Counted from the first letter of the stretch, positions 6,237 through 14,924 are shown. The stretch: 25,695 nt of DNA from CAYPQL01 sp964412905 (GCA_964412905.1 CAYPQL010000016.1:1-25695), one strand, 5' to 3'. Notes: generated by a model not told the origin, from the letters alone. Numbers and translations: made by a program.

Positions 6237-8978
6237 ATGCCCGAAATACCAAAAGCCTACAATCCGCAGGAGGTTGAGGATGAAATTTATAAAAAATGGG
6301 AAGAGTCCGGTATGTTTAATCCGGATAATTTAAGTTTGCCGAAAGATAAAAAAGAGGACAAGGAAAACAGGTTTGTGATCTCTATGCCGCCGCCGAACGC
6401 GACGGGGGTTTTGCATTTGGGGCATGCTTCAATGCTGGCATATCAAGATTTGATGATTCGTTATAATCGTATGAAAGGCAAGAAAACTTTATGGCTTCCG
6501 GGGACGGATCACGCGGCAATTGCCACGCAGACGAAAGTGGAAAAGATAATCGCCAAGGAAGGTAAGACAAAATATGACTTGGGGCGCGAAAAATTTTTGG
6601 AGCGAGTTGAAGAATATATTGAAAGTTCGCGAAGCACGATTAAGAATCAAACTAAAAAAATGGGCTCGTCTTGCGATTGGTCGCGGGAAAGATACACATT
6701 GGACGATGGTTTATCTCGTGCGGTAAGAGAAGTTTTTGTAAAAATGTATAACGACGGACTTATTTATCGCGGAGACAGGATTGTAAATTGGTGTCCGCGG
6801 TGCGAGTCAACATTGGCGGATGACGAAGTGGAGCATAAAGATCAAAAAGCTAATTTGTATTATTTCAAATATTCAAAAGATTTTCCAATTACAATTGCTA
6901 CGACGCGTCCCGAAACAAAACTCGGCGATACGGCTGTGGCGGTCAATTCGAAAGATGAAAGATATAAAAAATATATTGGACAGGTTTTTGAAATAGATTT
7001 GGGAAATGGCGTTCATAAAATAAAAATTATCGCGGACAGGGAAGTTGATGTGGATTTTGGAACGGGCGCGTTGGGAGTAACGCCTGCGCATAGCGCAATA
7101 GATTGGGAGATGGCGCAGAAAAATAATTTGCCGATTATAAAAATAATTGGCGAGGATGGTAAAATAAATGCTAACGCTGGAAAAGAATATGAAGGATTAA
7201 CAGTTTTGGAAGCGCGGGAAAAATTTGTGAAATATCTTGAAAAAAATAATTTAATTGAAAAAGTTGAGGAGGTTGATCAAAGTCTGAGCATCTGCTATCG
7301 CTGCGATACGCCGATTGAGCCTTTGCCGTCAAAGCAGTGGTTTGTCGCGGTTGATAAGAAAATTACGATTGAAGGCAATGAATATTTTCAAAATAAATCT
7401 TTAAAAGATGTTGCGTTGGAAGTTGTGAGAAATAAGGATATAAAAATTATTCCCGAAAGATTTGAAAAAACATATTTTAATTGGATGGAGAATTTGCATG
7501 ATTGGTGTGTTTCAAGGCAGTTGTGGTTTGGGCATAGAATACCGGTATATTATAAGTTAAAAGTTTGTAAAGTTCATAAAGTTGAAAGTCAAGATTTGAA
7601 AAACGAAGAAGTGTATGTTGGCGTTGAGGCGCCGAAAGGCGATGGGTGGAGCCAAGATTCGGATACTCTGGACACTTGGTTTTCTTCCGGGTTGTGGACT
7701 TTTTCGACTTTATTAAATCAAGAGCATAGGAAATATAAAACATTTGAAGAGTGGGTGGCGAATAGTCCGGATTTGAAAAAGTTTCATCCGACGAGCGTGA
7801 TGGAGACGGGGTATGATATTTTGTTTTTTTGGGTGGCGAGGATGATTTTAATGACGACATATACACTTGGCGAAGTTCCGTTTGAAAATGTTTATCTGCA
7901 TGGAATGGTGCGCGATAAACAGGGGAGAAAAATGAGCAAATCTTTGGGCAATGGCATTGATCCCGTGGAAATGATTGAAAAATACGGAACAGACGCATTG
8001 CGATTAAGCATGATCGTCGGATCAAGCCCCGGGAATGACTTGAGGATTTATGAAGAGAAGATAGAGGGGTATCGGAATTTTGTGAATAAGCTTTGGAATG
8101 TTTCGAGGTTTGTAATTTGTAATTTGAAATTGGAAACTGGGAAATTGGAAACTGGGAAATTAACTCTAGCTGACAAGTGGATTTTGGAGCATTTGGAAAA
8201 TTTGAAATATGTCGTAAATAATTCTTTGGAGAATTATCAGTTTTCGTATGCTATTGATAGCGATGAAGGAATTCGAACTTTTATGTGGGATAAATTCGCT
8301 GATTGGTATTTGGAGATTTCCAAAATTCAAGGAAAAAATGACGCGGTTTTGATTTATGTTTTAGAAACTTTGCTGAAATTATGCCACCCATTCATACCTT
8401 TTATAACGGAGCAGATTTGGCAGGAAATGGGGAAAGAAAAGTTGCTGATGGTTGAAGAATGGCCGGAAGGTAAAGATGGAATGGAGTCAACTCAGATAAG
8501 CGTAAATTTTGGCATAATACAAGAAATTATAAAAGGCATTAGATCGATTAAAAACGAGAATGGAATCGCGCTAAAAGAGAAAGTGGAAGTTATAATAAAT
8601 ATTACAACAGGAAGTTTAAATCCCGAAGAAGCCGATGCGATAGAAAAAAATATAAATATCATTGAAAGCTTGGCGGGGCTGAAAGATCTAAAAATAACAA
8701 GCGATATCAAGAAACCGGAGGGCTGGATTCAATTTGATTATGTAGTATCAGTTTATGTAAATATCGGAGGTTCGATAAACAAAGAGAGGGAAGCGGAGAA
8801 AACAAAAAAAGAAATAGAAGAACTAAAAAGATATGTCGTTCAAATAAGCGCAAAATTAAGCAACAAGCAATTTGTCGCTAACGCTCCCGCTGAAATAGTA
8901 AATAAAGAAAAAGAAAAACTGAAAGAGAGCGGGGAAAAGCTGGAAAAACTTGAAGAAAAATTAAAGTCCTTGTTGTAA
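6237..8978 (+). CDS. valS: valyl-tRNA synthetase
   Basis: Class I aminoacyl-tRNA synthetase of 913 residues that charges tRNA-Val with valine in the cytoplasm. The HIGH-type motif is in PPPNATGVLHLGHA (HLGH at 60-63), KMSKS is at 565-569, and the editing domain carries the threonine-rich TTRPET and the GTGALGVTPAHS segment. Zinc-knuckle-like pairs CPRC and CYRC are present. The C-terminus ends in the usual tRNA-contacting coiled coil (EREAEKTKKEIEELKRYV onward). An oddity lies just after NVSRFV: about 16-18 residues (ICNLKLETGKLETGKL) are encoded by the same AT-rich words that fill spacers elsewhere, including a 15-base direct repeat. It sits where the anticodon domain begins, a naturally variable loop. 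The start is the ATG at 6237, matching the family N-terminus. Confidence 0.97.
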   Translation: MPEIPKAYNPQEVEDEIYKKWEESGMFNPDNLSLPKDKKEDKENRFVISMPPPNATGVLHLGHASMLAYQDLMIRYNRMKGKKTLWLPGTDHAAIATQTKVEKIIAKEGKTKYDLGREKFLERVEEYIESSRSTIKNQTKKMGSSCDWSRERYTLDDGLSRAVREVFVKMYNDGLIYRGDRIVNWCPRCESTLADDEVEHKDQKANLYYFKYSKDFPITIATTRPETKLGDTAVAVNSKDERYKKYIGQVFEIDLGNGVHKIKIIADREVDVDFGTGALGVTPAHSAIDWEMAQKNNLPIIKIIGEDGKINANAGKEYEGLTVLEAREKFVKYLEKNNLIEKVEEVDQSLSICYRCDTPIEPLPSKQWFVAVDKKITIEGNEYFQNKSLKDVALEVVRNKDIKIIPERFEKTYFNWMENLHDWCVSRQLWFGHRIPVYYKLKVCKVHKVESQDLKNEEVYVGVEAPKGDGWSQDSDTLDTWFSSGLWTFSTLLNQEHRKYKTFEEWVANSPDLKKFHPTSVMETGYDILFFWVARMILMTTYTLGEVPFENVYLHGMVRDKQGRKMSKSLGNGIDPVEMIEKYGTDALRLSMIVGSSPGNDLRIYEEKIEGYRNFVNKLWNVSRFVICNLKLETGKLETGKLTLADKWILEHLENLKYVVNNSLENYQFSYAIDSDEGIRTFMWDKFADWYLEISKIQGKNDAVLIYVLETLLKLCHPFIPFITEQIWQEMGKEKLLMVEEWPEGKDGMESTQISVNFGIIQEIIKGIRSIKNENGIALKEKVEVIINITTGSLNPEEADAIEKNINIIESLAGLKDLKITSDIKKPEGWIQFDYVVSVYVNIGGSINKEREAEKTKKEIEELKRYVVQISAKLSNKQFVANAPAEIVNKEKEKLKESGEKLEKLEEKLKSLL
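8101..8162 (+). repeat. spacer-type AT-rich repeat inserted in frame within valS
   Basis: The run reads GTTTGTAATTTGTAATTTG, then two copies of the 15-base unit TTGGAAACTGGGAAA. The same TTTGTAATTTGTAATT wording occurs in non-coding spacers at about 9018, 9660, 12635, 19534 and 25660. Here it stays in frame and encodes residues around 622-640 of ValS. Confidence 0.7.
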
Positions 8979-8997
8979 TTTTTTAAAATGGTATAAT
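8970..8997 (+). promoter_or_regulatory. likely promoter of hsp20
   Basis: A perfect -10 box TATAAT (8992-8997) sits in the context ATGGTATAATAATGG. A weak -35 TTGTTG (8970-8975) lies 16 bases upstream inside the valS tail. The hsp20 start is about 80 bases downstream, leaving a leader that contains AT-rich repeats. No CIRCE element is visible. Confidence 0.45.
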
Positions 8998-9000
8998 AAT

Positions 9001-9040
9001 GGTAATTGGCAAATAGTAATTTGTAATTTGGGATTTTTAA
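9001..9040 (+). repeat. AT-rich spacer word repeat
   Basis: The spacer before hsp20 contains GGTAATTGGCAAATAGTAATT followed by TGTAATTTGGGATTT, the same word set found in most spacers of the window. Confidence 0.6.
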
Positions 9041-9080
9041 TTATTTTTTATAGAGGGTTTAATAAAATTAAAATAAAAAT

Positions 9081-9641
9081 ATGACGAAACAAAAAAGATC
9101 ATTTTTGGACAAGATTGTCGGTTCCGGCTCTGATGATTATAAAGAAGTGAATATGGCGGATGAAAATGAAATGAATAATAATGAAAATGCCGGCGAAAAC
9201 GTTTTGAGAGGCGCGGGCGAAAATAAACCTTCGCGCGATGCGGACAAGAATGTCTATGAGAAAAAAGAAGCCGATAAAGAATGGCTTTTGGAAGAAAGCA
9301 AGGCTGACGAGGAAGGCCAGCTCACGGTAGATGTTTATAAGACGGAAGATTTTATAGTTATCAAATCCATTATTGGCGGAGTCAGGCCTGAAGATTTGGA
9401 TGTTTCTATCACAAGCGATATGGTGACTATCAAAGGAAAAAGAAATAATCCAGACGATGTGGCGCCGGACGATTATTATTACCAGGAATGTTTCTGGGGA
9501 AATTTCTCCCGTTCAATTATTCTTCCTTGCGACATTAAGACGGACGGAGTTGAGGCGTCAATCAAAAATGGAATTCTTACCGTAAAACTTCCCAAGATAG
9601 AAAAAAATACTTCAATGAAAATTGAAGTGAAAAGCGAATAG
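9081..9641 (+). CDS. Hsp20/alpha-crystallin family small heat shock protein
   Basis: Predicted ATP-independent chaperone of 186 residues that holds unfolded proteins. The alpha-crystallin domain spans about 78-183, with the characteristic VDVYKTEDFIVIKSIIGGV start, the YYQECFWGNFSRSIILPCDI strand (GxFSRSxxLP in relatives), and the C-terminal IKNGILTVKLPK that matches the family G-x-L motif. The first 75 residues are acidic, asparagine-rich and probably disordered, longer than in many bacterial Hsp20s. It follows valS by 102 bases with its own candidate promoter and precedes the pilus genes; no functional link to them is implied. Confidence 0.9.
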   Translation: MTKQKRSFLDKIVGSGSDDYKEVNMADENEMNNNENAGENVLRGAGENKPSRDADKNVYEKKEADKEWLLEESKADEEGQLTVDVYKTEDFIVIKSIIGGVRPEDLDVSITSDMVTIKGKRNNPDDVAPDDYYYQECFWGNFSRSIILPCDIKTDGVEASIKNGILTVKLPKIEKNTSMKIEVKSE

Positions 9642-9736
9642 CGGATTGGTAATTGGTAAATAGTAATTTGTAATTTGTTTTACATTCCATATTCTAATTT
9701 CCACATTCTAAATTCTAATTTCCACATTCTAATCCC
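9642..9736 (+). repeat. AT-rich spacer word repeat before pilM
   Basis: The whole spacer is reiterated words: GGTAATTGGTAAATAGTAA and TTTGTAATTTG, then the unit ATTCTAATTTCCAC repeated with small changes up to the pilM ATG. I see no clear promoter in it. Confidence 0.65.
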
Positions 9737-10837
9737 ATGATATTTAATCTTTTCAAAAAACCGCCTCCCAGTTTTTTGGGAGTTGACATAGGAACAACCG
9801 GCATAAGAATAGTTCAATTGGGGCTGCAAGAAAAAACCATAAAACTGGAGAACTACGCTTCCATAGAAACTAGGGATTATTTGGAGATTCTGGGAAATAG
9901 CGGAAATCTGAATAACATAAGAATGTCTGATGATAAAATCGCGAAAGACATCGGAAGTATTATAGAAAAAGCGGGAATAACATCAAAAAATATTATAATG
10001 TCGGTCCCGATATCCTCCGCTTTTTCGTCTGTTATAACTTTGCCGGATATTCCAAGAGAGGAGCTTGCCAAAGCCGTTCAATTTGAAGCTCGGCAATATG
10101 TTCCCATATCTTTAAGCGAAGTTGTTTTTGATTGGAGCGTTATTGGCAAAGAAACGGAAAATAACCGGCATACGGGTTTAAAGCAGACGAATAAAATCAA
10201 GGCGCTGTTAGTCGCAATTCCAAAGGAAACGACCGGCAAATATATGAACATCGCAAGACTTTTAAATTTAAATTTAAGCGCCCTGGAAACGGAGTCTTTT
10301 TCTCTGGCAAGATCTTTAGTCGGCAAAAAAGATGGAATTTCCACAATTGTGGATATTGGAAATAAAACCACAAGCGTGACTGTCGTTGAAAACGGTTCTG
10401 TCACAGGAAGCCATAGCATTTTGGGCGCCGGAGGAGAGGAAATGACGAGGATTATCAGCCATGGGTTCAATATTGATTATAACAGGGCGGAAAAGCTGAA
10501 GATAGACAATTGTTTTAATAAAAATAAGAATTCTCAAGAAAAGATTTGCGAGATAATACTGCCGGTAGCCAGTATTATTATCTCGGAAATAAAAAAAATA
10601 AACGAAGCTTATTTTCGCGTTAATAAAAGAAAAGTTCAAAAAGTTATTTTTACAGGAGGATCGGCGAGTTTCTCGGGCTTGATCAAATATTTTTCAAAAG
10701 AGCTTGGTTCGCCTGCGGAGATTGGAAATCCATGGAACAACATCGCGTATGATAAAGTCTTGGATAGGAAATTAAAAGATAACGCGCCATTTTTTGGAAT
10801 AGCAGTCGGTCTCGCTTTAAGAGGATTTGAGAAATAG
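9737..10837 (+). CDS. pilM: type IV pilus assembly protein PilM
   Basis: Actin/FtsA-like ATP-binding protein of 366 residues. In type IV pilus systems it sits on the cytoplasmic face and couples the motor to the inner-membrane alignment complex through PilN. The phosphate-1 motif is GVDIGTTGIRIVQL (15-28), the second nucleotide motif is VDIGNKTTSVTVVENG (about 205-220), and the adenosine motif is FTGGSASFSGL (about 305-315). The length is normal. It opens the pilus cluster and is followed after 30 bases by pilB. Its usual partners pilN and pilO are not found in this window. Confidence 0.9.
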   Translation: MIFNLFKKPPPSFLGVDIGTTGIRIVQLGLQEKTIKLENYASIETRDYLEILGNSGNLNNIRMSDDKIAKDIGSIIEKAGITSKNIIMSVPISSAFSSVITLPDIPREELAKAVQFEARQYVPISLSEVVFDWSVIGKETENNRHTGLKQTNKIKALLVAIPKETTGKYMNIARLLNLNLSALETESFSLARSLVGKKDGISTIVDIGNKTTSVTVVENGSVTGSHSILGAGGEEMTRIISHGFNIDYNRAEKLKIDNCFNKNKNSQEKICEIILPVASIIISEIKKINEAYFRVNKRKVQKVIFTGGSASFSGLIKYFSKELGSPAEIGNPWNNIAYDKVLDRKLKDNAPFFGIAVGLALRGFEK

Positions 10838-10867
10838 CGTTTCTTGTTAAAATATTAAAATGCTAAA

Positions 10868-12625
10868 ATGATTAAGAATGAAGAATATCTGAAAAAAGTC
10901 CGAGATTATTTAGTTTCCGGAAAAACGGCGAATAAAGAGCAAGTAGATGAAGTTTTTAAGGAAGCTGGCGGAAGCAATCTGGATATTTTTGATGTTTTAA
11001 TCAAAAAAAAGATATTGGACGAAGAAGATGTGTCCAAGGCCAAAGGGCATCTTTTAAACATTCCTTATATTGATTTGAGAAAAGAAATAATCAAATCCGA
11101 AGTCTTGAAAGAAGTCCCGGAAAGAGCGGCATTATTTTATCAATTTATGCCGTTTGAAAAAAATGATAATGCCATCAAAATCGCCATGGTTGATCCCGCC
11201 AACATTGACGCTTTGGACGCTTTGAAATTTATTTCCCTGAAAAGGAATTTGAACGCGAATATATATATTATTTCCAAGAGCAGTTTTAATGCCGCCGTGA
11301 AACAGTTCAGAAAATTCGGGGAAGAGCTTAAGAGCGTGCTGGAAAATGTTGATCAGCAAATTATAAAAAAAGAAGATTTAAAAAAAAACAAGAAAGAGGT
11401 AAAAAGCATTTCCGACGAAGCCCCCGTGGCGAAAATCGTTAACATAATAATTTCCCATGCCGTGGAAGGAAGAGCCAGCGATATTCATATTGAGCCCAGC
11501 GAAAATGAACTTAAAGTGAGATACAGGTTGGATGGGATTTTGCACAACAGCTTGATTCTTCCCAAAAAGATAAGCTCCGCGGTGATTTCAAGGATAAAAA
11601 TTCTTTCAAATTTGAAAATAGACGAAACAAGAAAACCGCAGGACGGAAGATTCAGATTCAGCCTTTCCATTGATGGAAAGAACGAGAAAAGCGTTGATTT
11701 GCGCATCTCTACATTCCCAACCGTAAATGGCGAGAAGGTTGTAATGAGAATTTTGGACACATCCGCCGATATCGGCAATCTTGAAAGTTTGGGTATTTGG
11801 AAAAAGGGGCTCGGCATTATAAACGAAAATATAAACAAACCTTTTGGAATTTTGCTCGTTACCGGTCCGACCGGATCCGGAAAATCAACGACTTTATACG
11901 CTATGCTTAAAATTTTGAACAAGGAAGGCGTGAATATCGTAACTTTGGAAGATCCGGTGGAATATTTTATGGCAGGCATAAACCAAAGCCAGGTGCAGCC
12001 GGAAATAGGTTATTCTTTTTCCTCGGGCCTAAGATCTATTTTGCGCCAGGACCCCGATATTATCATGGTCGGGGAAATCAGAGACAAGGAAACCGCGGAG
12101 CTGGCAACGCATGCGGCGCTGACCGGGCATTTGGTTTTATCAACCTTGCACACTAATAACGCCATTGGCGTCATTCCCAGGCTTATTGACATGGGGATTG
12201 AGCCATTCCTTATTTCGTCTTCTTTGAATGTCGCCATCGGACAAAGGTTGGTCAGAAAGATATGCAAGTATTGCAAAGAAGAATTCAGGCCTTCTTTGAA
12301 AATGGAAGAATTAATCAAAAAAGAGCTGGAAGAAATTCCGGATGATCAAAAAAAAGATTTGGATTTAGGCGGCAAAATCAAACTTTTTCGCGGAAAAGGC
12401 TGCGATGAGTGCAAGCAGTCGGGAACCTCGGGAAGAATGGGAATTTATGAAGTTTTATCTATGACGCCGGAGCTGGAAGAAATAATGTCTTCCAAGATTT
12501 CGGAAAACGATATAGCCGAAGAAGCAAAAAAACAAGGAATGATCACAATGAAGCAGGATGGCATTATGAAAGCTCTTTTAGGACTGACTACGATAGAAGA
12601 AGTTTTAAGAACCACGGAGGATTGA
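10868..12625 (+). CDS. pilB: type IV pilus extension ATPase PilB (GspE family)
   Basis: Hexameric motor ATPase of 585 residues driving pilus extension from the cytoplasmic side. The N-terminal GspE_N/MshEN-type domain covers roughly 1-160. The ATPase core has Walker A GPTGSGKST (333-341), the Asp box TLEDPVEYF, Walker B DPDIIMVGEIRD (395-406) and the His box LSTLHTN. A zinc-binding pair of CxxC motifs lies at C466/C469 and C512/C515, the hallmark of the PilB/GspE extension type rather than PilT. It sits between pilM and a receiver-domain gene, probably co-transcribed with pilM. Confidence 0.95.
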   Translation: MIKNEEYLKKVRDYLVSGKTANKEQVDEVFKEAGGSNLDIFDVLIKKKILDEEDVSKAKGHLLNIPYIDLRKEIIKSEVLKEVPERAALFYQFMPFEKNDNAIKIAMVDPANIDALDALKFISLKRNLNANIYIISKSSFNAAVKQFRKFGEELKSVLENVDQQIIKKEDLKKNKKEVKSISDEAPVAKIVNIIISHAVEGRASDIHIEPSENELKVRYRLDGILHNSLILPKKISSAVISRIKILSNLKIDETRKPQDGRFRFSLSIDGKNEKSVDLRISTFPTVNGEKVVMRILDTSADIGNLESLGIWKKGLGIINENINKPFGILLVTGPTGSGKSTTLYAMLKILNKEGVNIVTLEDPVEYFMAGINQSQVQPEIGYSFSSGLRSILRQDPDIIMVGEIRDKETAELATHAALTGHLVLSTLHTNNAIGVIPRLIDMGIEPFLISSSLNVAIGQRLVRKICKYCKEEFRPSLKMEELIKKELEEIPDDQKKDLDLGGKIKLFRGKGCDECKQSGTSGRMGIYEVLSMTPELEEIMSSKISENDIAEEAKKQGMITMKQDGIMKALLGLTTIEEVLRTTED

Positions 12626-12712
12626 TATTGTAACTGGTAATTTGTAATTAGTAATTGGGAATTAATATCCAAATTACAAATTACAAATTTCTAATTTCTA
12701 ATTTCTAAAAAA
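12626..12712 (+). repeat. AT-rich spacer with inverted arms
   Basis: GTAATTTGTAATTAGTAATT on the left (about 12636-12655) is answered by the complementary words AATTACAAATTACAAATTT about 12670-12690, so the transcript could fold into a long AU-rich stem. It is followed by CTAATTTCTAATTTCTAA up to the next ATG. There is no U-tract after the stem, so terminator function is uncertain. Confidence 0.55.
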
Positions 12713-13105
12713 ATGAATGAAGGCAAAAAAATAAAAGTTTTAATGATTGAGGATGACTCTTATATATCCGATATGTATAAGATTAAGTTTGAATCTGAAA
12801 ATTTTGAAACTATCATCGCCAGTGATGGAATTGAGGGAATGAAATTTCTGGAAAAAGAAATTCCGGACATTATTCTTCTTGATATTGTTATGCCGCAAAT
12901 TGACGGATTCAGCGTTTTGAAAATGATAAAGAAAGATAAGAGACTGGAAAAAACGCCCGTTATTCTCTTGACGAACCTAAGCCAAAAAGAAAATATTGAA
13001 AGGGGATTTGAACTTGGCGCCAACGGTTATATAATAAAAGCGCACTTCACGCCCTCGGAAGTCGTAAAGAAAATAAAGGAAACTCTGGGGAATCATAGTA
13101 TATAG
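12713..13105 (+). CDS. stand-alone CheY-like response regulator
   Basis: Single receiver domain of 130 residues without an output domain. The acidic pocket is E13, D14 and D15, the phospho-acceptor is D57 (IILLDIVMP), the switch threonine is T87 (VILLTNLS) and the invariant lysine is K109 (GYIIKAH). All active residues are present, so it should accept phosphate from a histidine kinase, but none is encoded in the window. Its place between pilB and pilT suggests control of pilus extension or retraction by protein contact; that role is inferred from position only. Confidence 0.9.
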   Translation: MNEGKKIKVLMIEDDSYISDMYKIKFESENFETIIASDGIEGMKFLEKEIPDIILLDIVMPQIDGFSVLKMIKKDKRLEKTPVILLTNLSQKENIERGFELGANGYIIKAHFTPSEVVKKIKETLGNHSI

Positions 13106-13195
13106 TATTTAGTATCAAGTATTAAGCAGACTTAATACTTGATATTAAAAATACTTAATACTTAATGCTTAATACTTAATACTTAATACCAACCT
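13106..13195 (+). repeat. AATACTTAATACT repeat spacer with perfect 14-bp hairpin
   Basis: Left arm TATCAAGTATTAAG (13113-13126), loop CAGA, right arm CTTAATACTTGATA (13131-13144) form a perfect hairpin. It is followed by five to six tandem-like copies of CTTAATA words up to pilT. The same words recur at 14421-14463. Confidence 0.7.
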
Positions 13196-14272
13196 ATGAC
13201 AAGCATAAACACTAAGCAGGAGATGGACAGTCTCTTGATAAACACGGCGCAGGAAGGGGCTTCCGATCTTCATTTGTCCGTCAGCCGTTATCCCACACTT
13301 AGAATAGACGGGAGATTGGTTCCATTGACGAATAGGGAAATGTTAACCGCCAGGAAAACAAAAGATCTTATCTATTCTCTTTTGGAAGAGGATAGGATAA
13401 GGAAGTTTGAAAAGAATAAGGAGCTTGATTTTTCTTATGAGTTTGAAGGAAAAATCAGATTTAGGGTGAATGTTTTTTATCAAAGAGGTTTTATCAGCGC
13501 CGCTTTCAGACTTATAACCACGGAGATCAGGACGTTGGAAGATCTTTCAATACCCAGCAGAGTTTATGATTTCACAAAACCGTCGCAAGGATTTGTTTTA
13601 GTTGTCGGACCTTCGGGGCATGGAAAATCAACCACGTTGGCGGCTTTGATTGACAGAATAAACCACCAAAAATACGCTCATATTATTACGATTGAAGATC
13701 CTATTGAATATATCTATACTCAAGACAAGTGCATTATAGATCAAAGAGAAGTTCATTCCGATACCGATTCTTTCGGCAAAGCTTTGAGAAGCGTTTTCCG
13801 CGAGGATGCGGATGTCATTCTTGTCGGAGAAATGAGAGATTCCGAAACAATAGGCACGGCCATTACGGCCGCCGAGACCGGGCATCTTGTTTTCGCGACA
13901 CTGCACACCAACAGCGCTTCTCAAACCATAGACAGAATTATTGACAGTTTTCCCGCCGGACAGCAAAGTCAAATCAGAGCTCAGCTGGCGGGAAATCTTT
14001 TGGGAATCGTGTCACAGCGGCTGGTTCCCCGAATTGAAGGAGGAAGAATTCCTGCGGTGGAAATAATGATTGCCAATTCAGCCGTCCGAAATTTGATCAG
14101 GGAAAACAAGAGCCATCAGCTGGATCTTGTCATTAACACCAGCGCGGACGAAGGGATGATTTCCTTGAATAGTTATCTGGCCGATTTGGTAAAAAACAGA
14201 GAAATTTCCATGGAAGACGCGGAAATATATTCCACCAACGCTAATGACTTGAGAATGATTATGCAGAGATAG
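13196..14272 (+). CDS. pilT: type IV pilus retraction ATPase PilT
   Basis: Hexameric ATPase of 358 residues powering pilus retraction (twitching, DNA uptake, surface attachment). The N-terminal PAS-like part includes SDLHLSVSRYPTLRIDGRL (about 19-37). Walker A is GPSGHGKST (138-146), the Asp box ITIEDPIEY, Walker B DADVILVGEMRD (204-215), and the His box FATLHTN. The PilT-specific AVRNLIRENKSHQ stretch near 290 (AIRNLIRE in relatives) separates it from PilB. It lacks the zinc CxxC pairs, as expected. The next gene in many CPR genomes is pilC; here it is a pilin. Confidence 0.95.
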   Translation: MTSINTKQEMDSLLINTAQEGASDLHLSVSRYPTLRIDGRLVPLTNREMLTARKTKDLIYSLLEEDRIRKFEKNKELDFSYEFEGKIRFRVNVFYQRGFISAAFRLITTEIRTLEDLSIPSRVYDFTKPSQGFVLVVGPSGHGKSTTLAALIDRINHQKYAHIITIEDPIEYIYTQDKCIIDQREVHSDTDSFGKALRSVFREDADVILVGEMRDSETIGTAITAAETGHLVFATLHTNSASQTIDRIIDSFPAGQQSQIRAQLAGNLLGIVSQRLVPRIEGGRIPAVEIMIANSAVRNLIRENKSHQLDLVINTSADEGMISLNSYLADLVKNREISMEDAEIYSTNANDLRMIMQR

Positions 14273-14463
14273 ATTGGAGATTGGAATTTTGAATTTTGAA
14301 TGATGAATTTTGAATCAGAGGCAAAAAGTTTGCATGCAAAACGGAAAAGTGGTATAATGGAAAAAGTTTCGCTATGCTATCGTTAAGAAGTTTCAATGTT
14401 ATGCGGAGCCGGCAAAATAAAATACTTAATACTCTATACTAAATACTTAATACTAAATACTAA
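14273..14463 (+). repeat. repeat-rich spacer before first pilin
   Basis: The 5' part (14273-14316) is ATTTTGAATTTTGAATGATG-type words. The 3' part (14421-14463) is AATACTTAATACTCTATACT-type words. Between them lies a promoter-like region (14330-14358) and an unassigned 60-base stretch. Confidence 0.6.
14330..14358 (+). promoter_or_regulatory. candidate promoter of pilin 1
   Basis: A perfect -10 TATAAT (14353-14358) in the context AGTGGTATAATGG has a weak -35 TTGCAT (14330-14335) at 17-base spacing. The leader to the pilin start is about 120 bases and contains AT-rich repeats. Confidence 0.5.
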
Positions 14464-14470
14464 TTCTGAA

Positions 14471-14478
14471 GGGAGGTG
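14471..14478 (+). promoter_or_regulatory. strong Shine-Dalgarno of pilin 1
   Basis: GGGAGGTG, six bases before ATG 14485. It decides the start against the GTG at 14476 and is one of only two strong ribosome-binding sites I see in the window (the other precedes 22901). Confidence 0.85.
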
Positions 14479-14484
14479 AAAAGA

Positions 14485-14913
14485 ATGATAAAACTTAATA
14501 AAAAGGGTTTTACCTTGATTGAACTCTTGGTTGTCATCGCCATCATCGGCATCTTGGCATCCATCGTTCTAGTTTCTTTGAACAGCGCGAGGCAGAAAGG
14601 ATATGACACACAAGTCAAATCTGATGTATCGCAATTAAGAAATGCAATGGAGATTTGCTATGATAACAATAACGGATCTTATGCTAATTGTGAAACAGCC
14701 GCCGCGCTTGGTTCTGCTAGCATGAAACCACCTGCATGTAGTGGAGATGCTCTCATTACTGGTTATATTGGCTCAACTATTGGCGTTTCGGCTAGCGCAT
14801 ACGCTATCCATGCTGATTTATGTGGCGGCACTTTTGATTGGTGTGCTGATAGTACAGGAGTATCAAAAAATACTACTGCTGCTGTTGCGGATAATGCAAC
14901 CGTATGTCCGTAA
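14485..14913 (+). CDS. type IV pilin / pseudopilin 1
   Basis: Prepilin of 142 residues. The short leader MIKLNKKG ends in the glycine cut by the prepilin peptidase, followed by FTLIELLVVIAIIGILASIV, with F+1 and E+5. The hydrophobic helix anchors the subunit in the membrane and packs in the fibre core. The globular part has six cysteines. I chose ATG 14485 over an upstream GTG at 14476 because a strong Shine-Dalgarno GGGAGGTG (14471-14478) sits six bases before it and covers the GTG. A hairpin and terminator follow. It is likely the major pilin given its strong ribosome-binding site, promoter and terminator, but that is inference. Confidence 0.93.
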   Translation: MIKLNKKGFTLIELLVVIAIIGILASIVLVSLNSARQKGYDTQVKSDVSQLRNAMEICYDNNNGSYANCETAAALGSASMKPPACSGDALITGYIGSTIGVSASAYAIHADLCGGTFDWCADSTGVSKNTTAAVADNATVCP

Positions 14914-14924
14914 AAGTTTCAAAA

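Noticed and set aside
7477..8025. Long open frame on the - strand (182 codons)
   Set aside because: It lies entirely opposite the well-supported valS gene, has no recognisable motif and reads as a shadow of the coding frame.
14476..14484. GTG start for pilin 1
   Set aside because: The GTG is part of the Shine-Dalgarno GGGAGGTG, and ATG 14485 gives a normal short prepilin leader.
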